Assembly (NCBI GenBank): GCA_045586995.1 | Contig: JAZNBI010000045.1 | Coordinates: 1-21,056 of the forward strand | DNA length: 21,056 nt | Source: JAZNBI01 sp045586995 | GTDB lineage: Bacteria; Bacillota; Clostridia; Oscillospirales; CAG-272 | Direction of reading: 5' to 3' | In this document: in pieces, positions 20,594 to 21,056 of the stretch | Layout of the letters: each line of letters starts with the position of its first letter | Position numbering within the stretch: the stretch's first letter is position 1 | Program-made: the position numbers and the translations under genes | The notes under the pieces: model-generated | The model's database searches: none | The model's input: the letters and a program-made list of their open reading frames with translations, nothing else | Told to the model about the DNA's origin: nothing

Positions 20594-21056
20594 TTATTCG
20601 GAAATCTCCTTTTCCGAAGTGGATTCGGCTTCAATTATCTCGGAAGTCGGCTCGCCGTTTTGCGAAGCTTCGCTTATATCAGCGTCCTTTTCAACCTCTT
20701 CTTCGCTTGCGACCTTTGTAATATTTGCAATTTTTTGACCGTCCGACATTCTCATAACGATAACGCCCGAGGCACTTCTCGAATAAGTGGGAATATCCTT
20801 TACGGGAGTACGTATAATAGTTCCTCTGTCGGTAATTATCATAAGGTCGGTCATATCGTCCACTACTGCGATGCCTGCAAGCTTTCCTGTCTTGTCGGTA
20901 AGATTCTGGCAGGTTACACCGAGTCCTCCGCGGTTTTTCATAACTCTGAAGTCGTCAAAGCGGATCCTCTTTCCGAAGCCGTTTTCCGAAATCGTCACGA
21001 GCTGACGCGAATCGTCAACTGCGACCGCGCCGACAACAAAGTCGCCGTTTCGCAAG
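20594..21056 (-). CDS. gyrA: DNA gyrase subunit A, C-terminal end (partial)
   Basis: Only the last ~153 residues are inside the window; the gene continues past the right edge, and the TTG at the edge is not a start. The text shows repeating beta-pinwheel blades of the GyrA C-terminal DNA-wrapping domain: LVTISENGFGKRIRFDDFRV, then NRGGLGVTCQ, then IAVVDDMTDLMIITDRGTII and TPVKDIPTYSRSASGVIVM, ending IANITKV. These match the last two to three blades. After the last blade there is a ~40-residue acidic tail rich in Glu and Ser (EEEVEKDADISEASQN onwards), as in other GyrA proteins where the tail modulates supercoiling. The downstream terminator is at 20524-20549. A ParC paralogue is less likely, given the isoleucine-rich GyrA-type blade text. 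Confidence 0.92.
   Translation of the reverse strand, partial: LRNGDFVVGAVAVDDSRQLVTISENGFGKRIRFDDFRVMKNRGGLGVTCQNLTDKTGKLAGIAVVDDMTDLMIITDRGTIIRTPVKDIPTYSRSASGVIVMRMSDGQKIANITKVASEEEVEKDADISEASQNGEPTSEIIEAESTSEKEISE

Overview
The window looks like the origin-proximal part of a low-to-mid GC Firmicutes (Clostridia-type) chromosome. The evidence is the order rsmG-noc-parA-parB, a cluster of parS sites, a DnaD/DnaI-type primosome pair, the end of gyrA, consensus TTGACA/TATAAT-like promoters with 17-bp spacers, and strong Shine-Dalgarno (SD) sites. The likely relatives are anaerobic gut Clostridia; this is an inference from gene content, and no 16S gene is present. dnaA, dnaN, rpmH and gyrB are not in the window.

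Left block, minus strand (1-6685). The 5' end of an AMP-binding acyl-CoA ligase gene lies at the left edge behind a consensus promoter. Next comes a two-gene replication-initiation operon (DnaD-domain protein, then DnaI/DnaC-like loader ATPase). Upstream of it, an AT-rich 415-bp gap carries four near-consensus DnaA boxes, two of them in a perfect tandem 13-bp repeat. Then comes a five-gene operon transcribed towards that gap: dCMP deaminase, lipoprotein, YwlE-type protein-arginine phosphatase, rimI, tsaD. A small DUF378 membrane protein closes the block.

Central block, plus strand (6932-16914). It begins with a DEDDh exonuclease with a zinc-ribbon-like module and a TTG start, then a DUF2007 protein, thiI (with a hairpin between its SD and its start codon), and rsmG with an unusual Lys/Ser-rich N-terminal tail. 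A possible terminator/antiterminator element and a good promoter precede noc. Four parS sites follow, then parA, parB and serS. The block ends with a translationally coupled pair of uncharacterised membrane proteins, the second with seven MORN repeats of exactly 23 residues.

Right block (16915-21056). A compositionally distinct mini-island holds a small XRE regulator and a lipoprotein, divergently transcribed around a perfect-dyad operator candidate. It is bounded by an 18-bp direct repeat and by two copies of a palindromic intergenic repeat. A hydrophobic gene remnant lies beside the right-hand repeat. After this come ruvX and adenosylhomocysteinase (one operon) and the 3' end of gyrA, all on the minus strand.

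Functionally, the window groups chromosome segregation and nucleoid occlusion (Noc, ParA, ParB, parS), replication initiation (DnaD, DnaI-like), topology (GyrA), and RNA modification (TsaD, ThiI, RsmG) with SerRS. The least understood parts are the MORN/two-TM pair, the DnaA-box cluster, and the repeat-bounded island.
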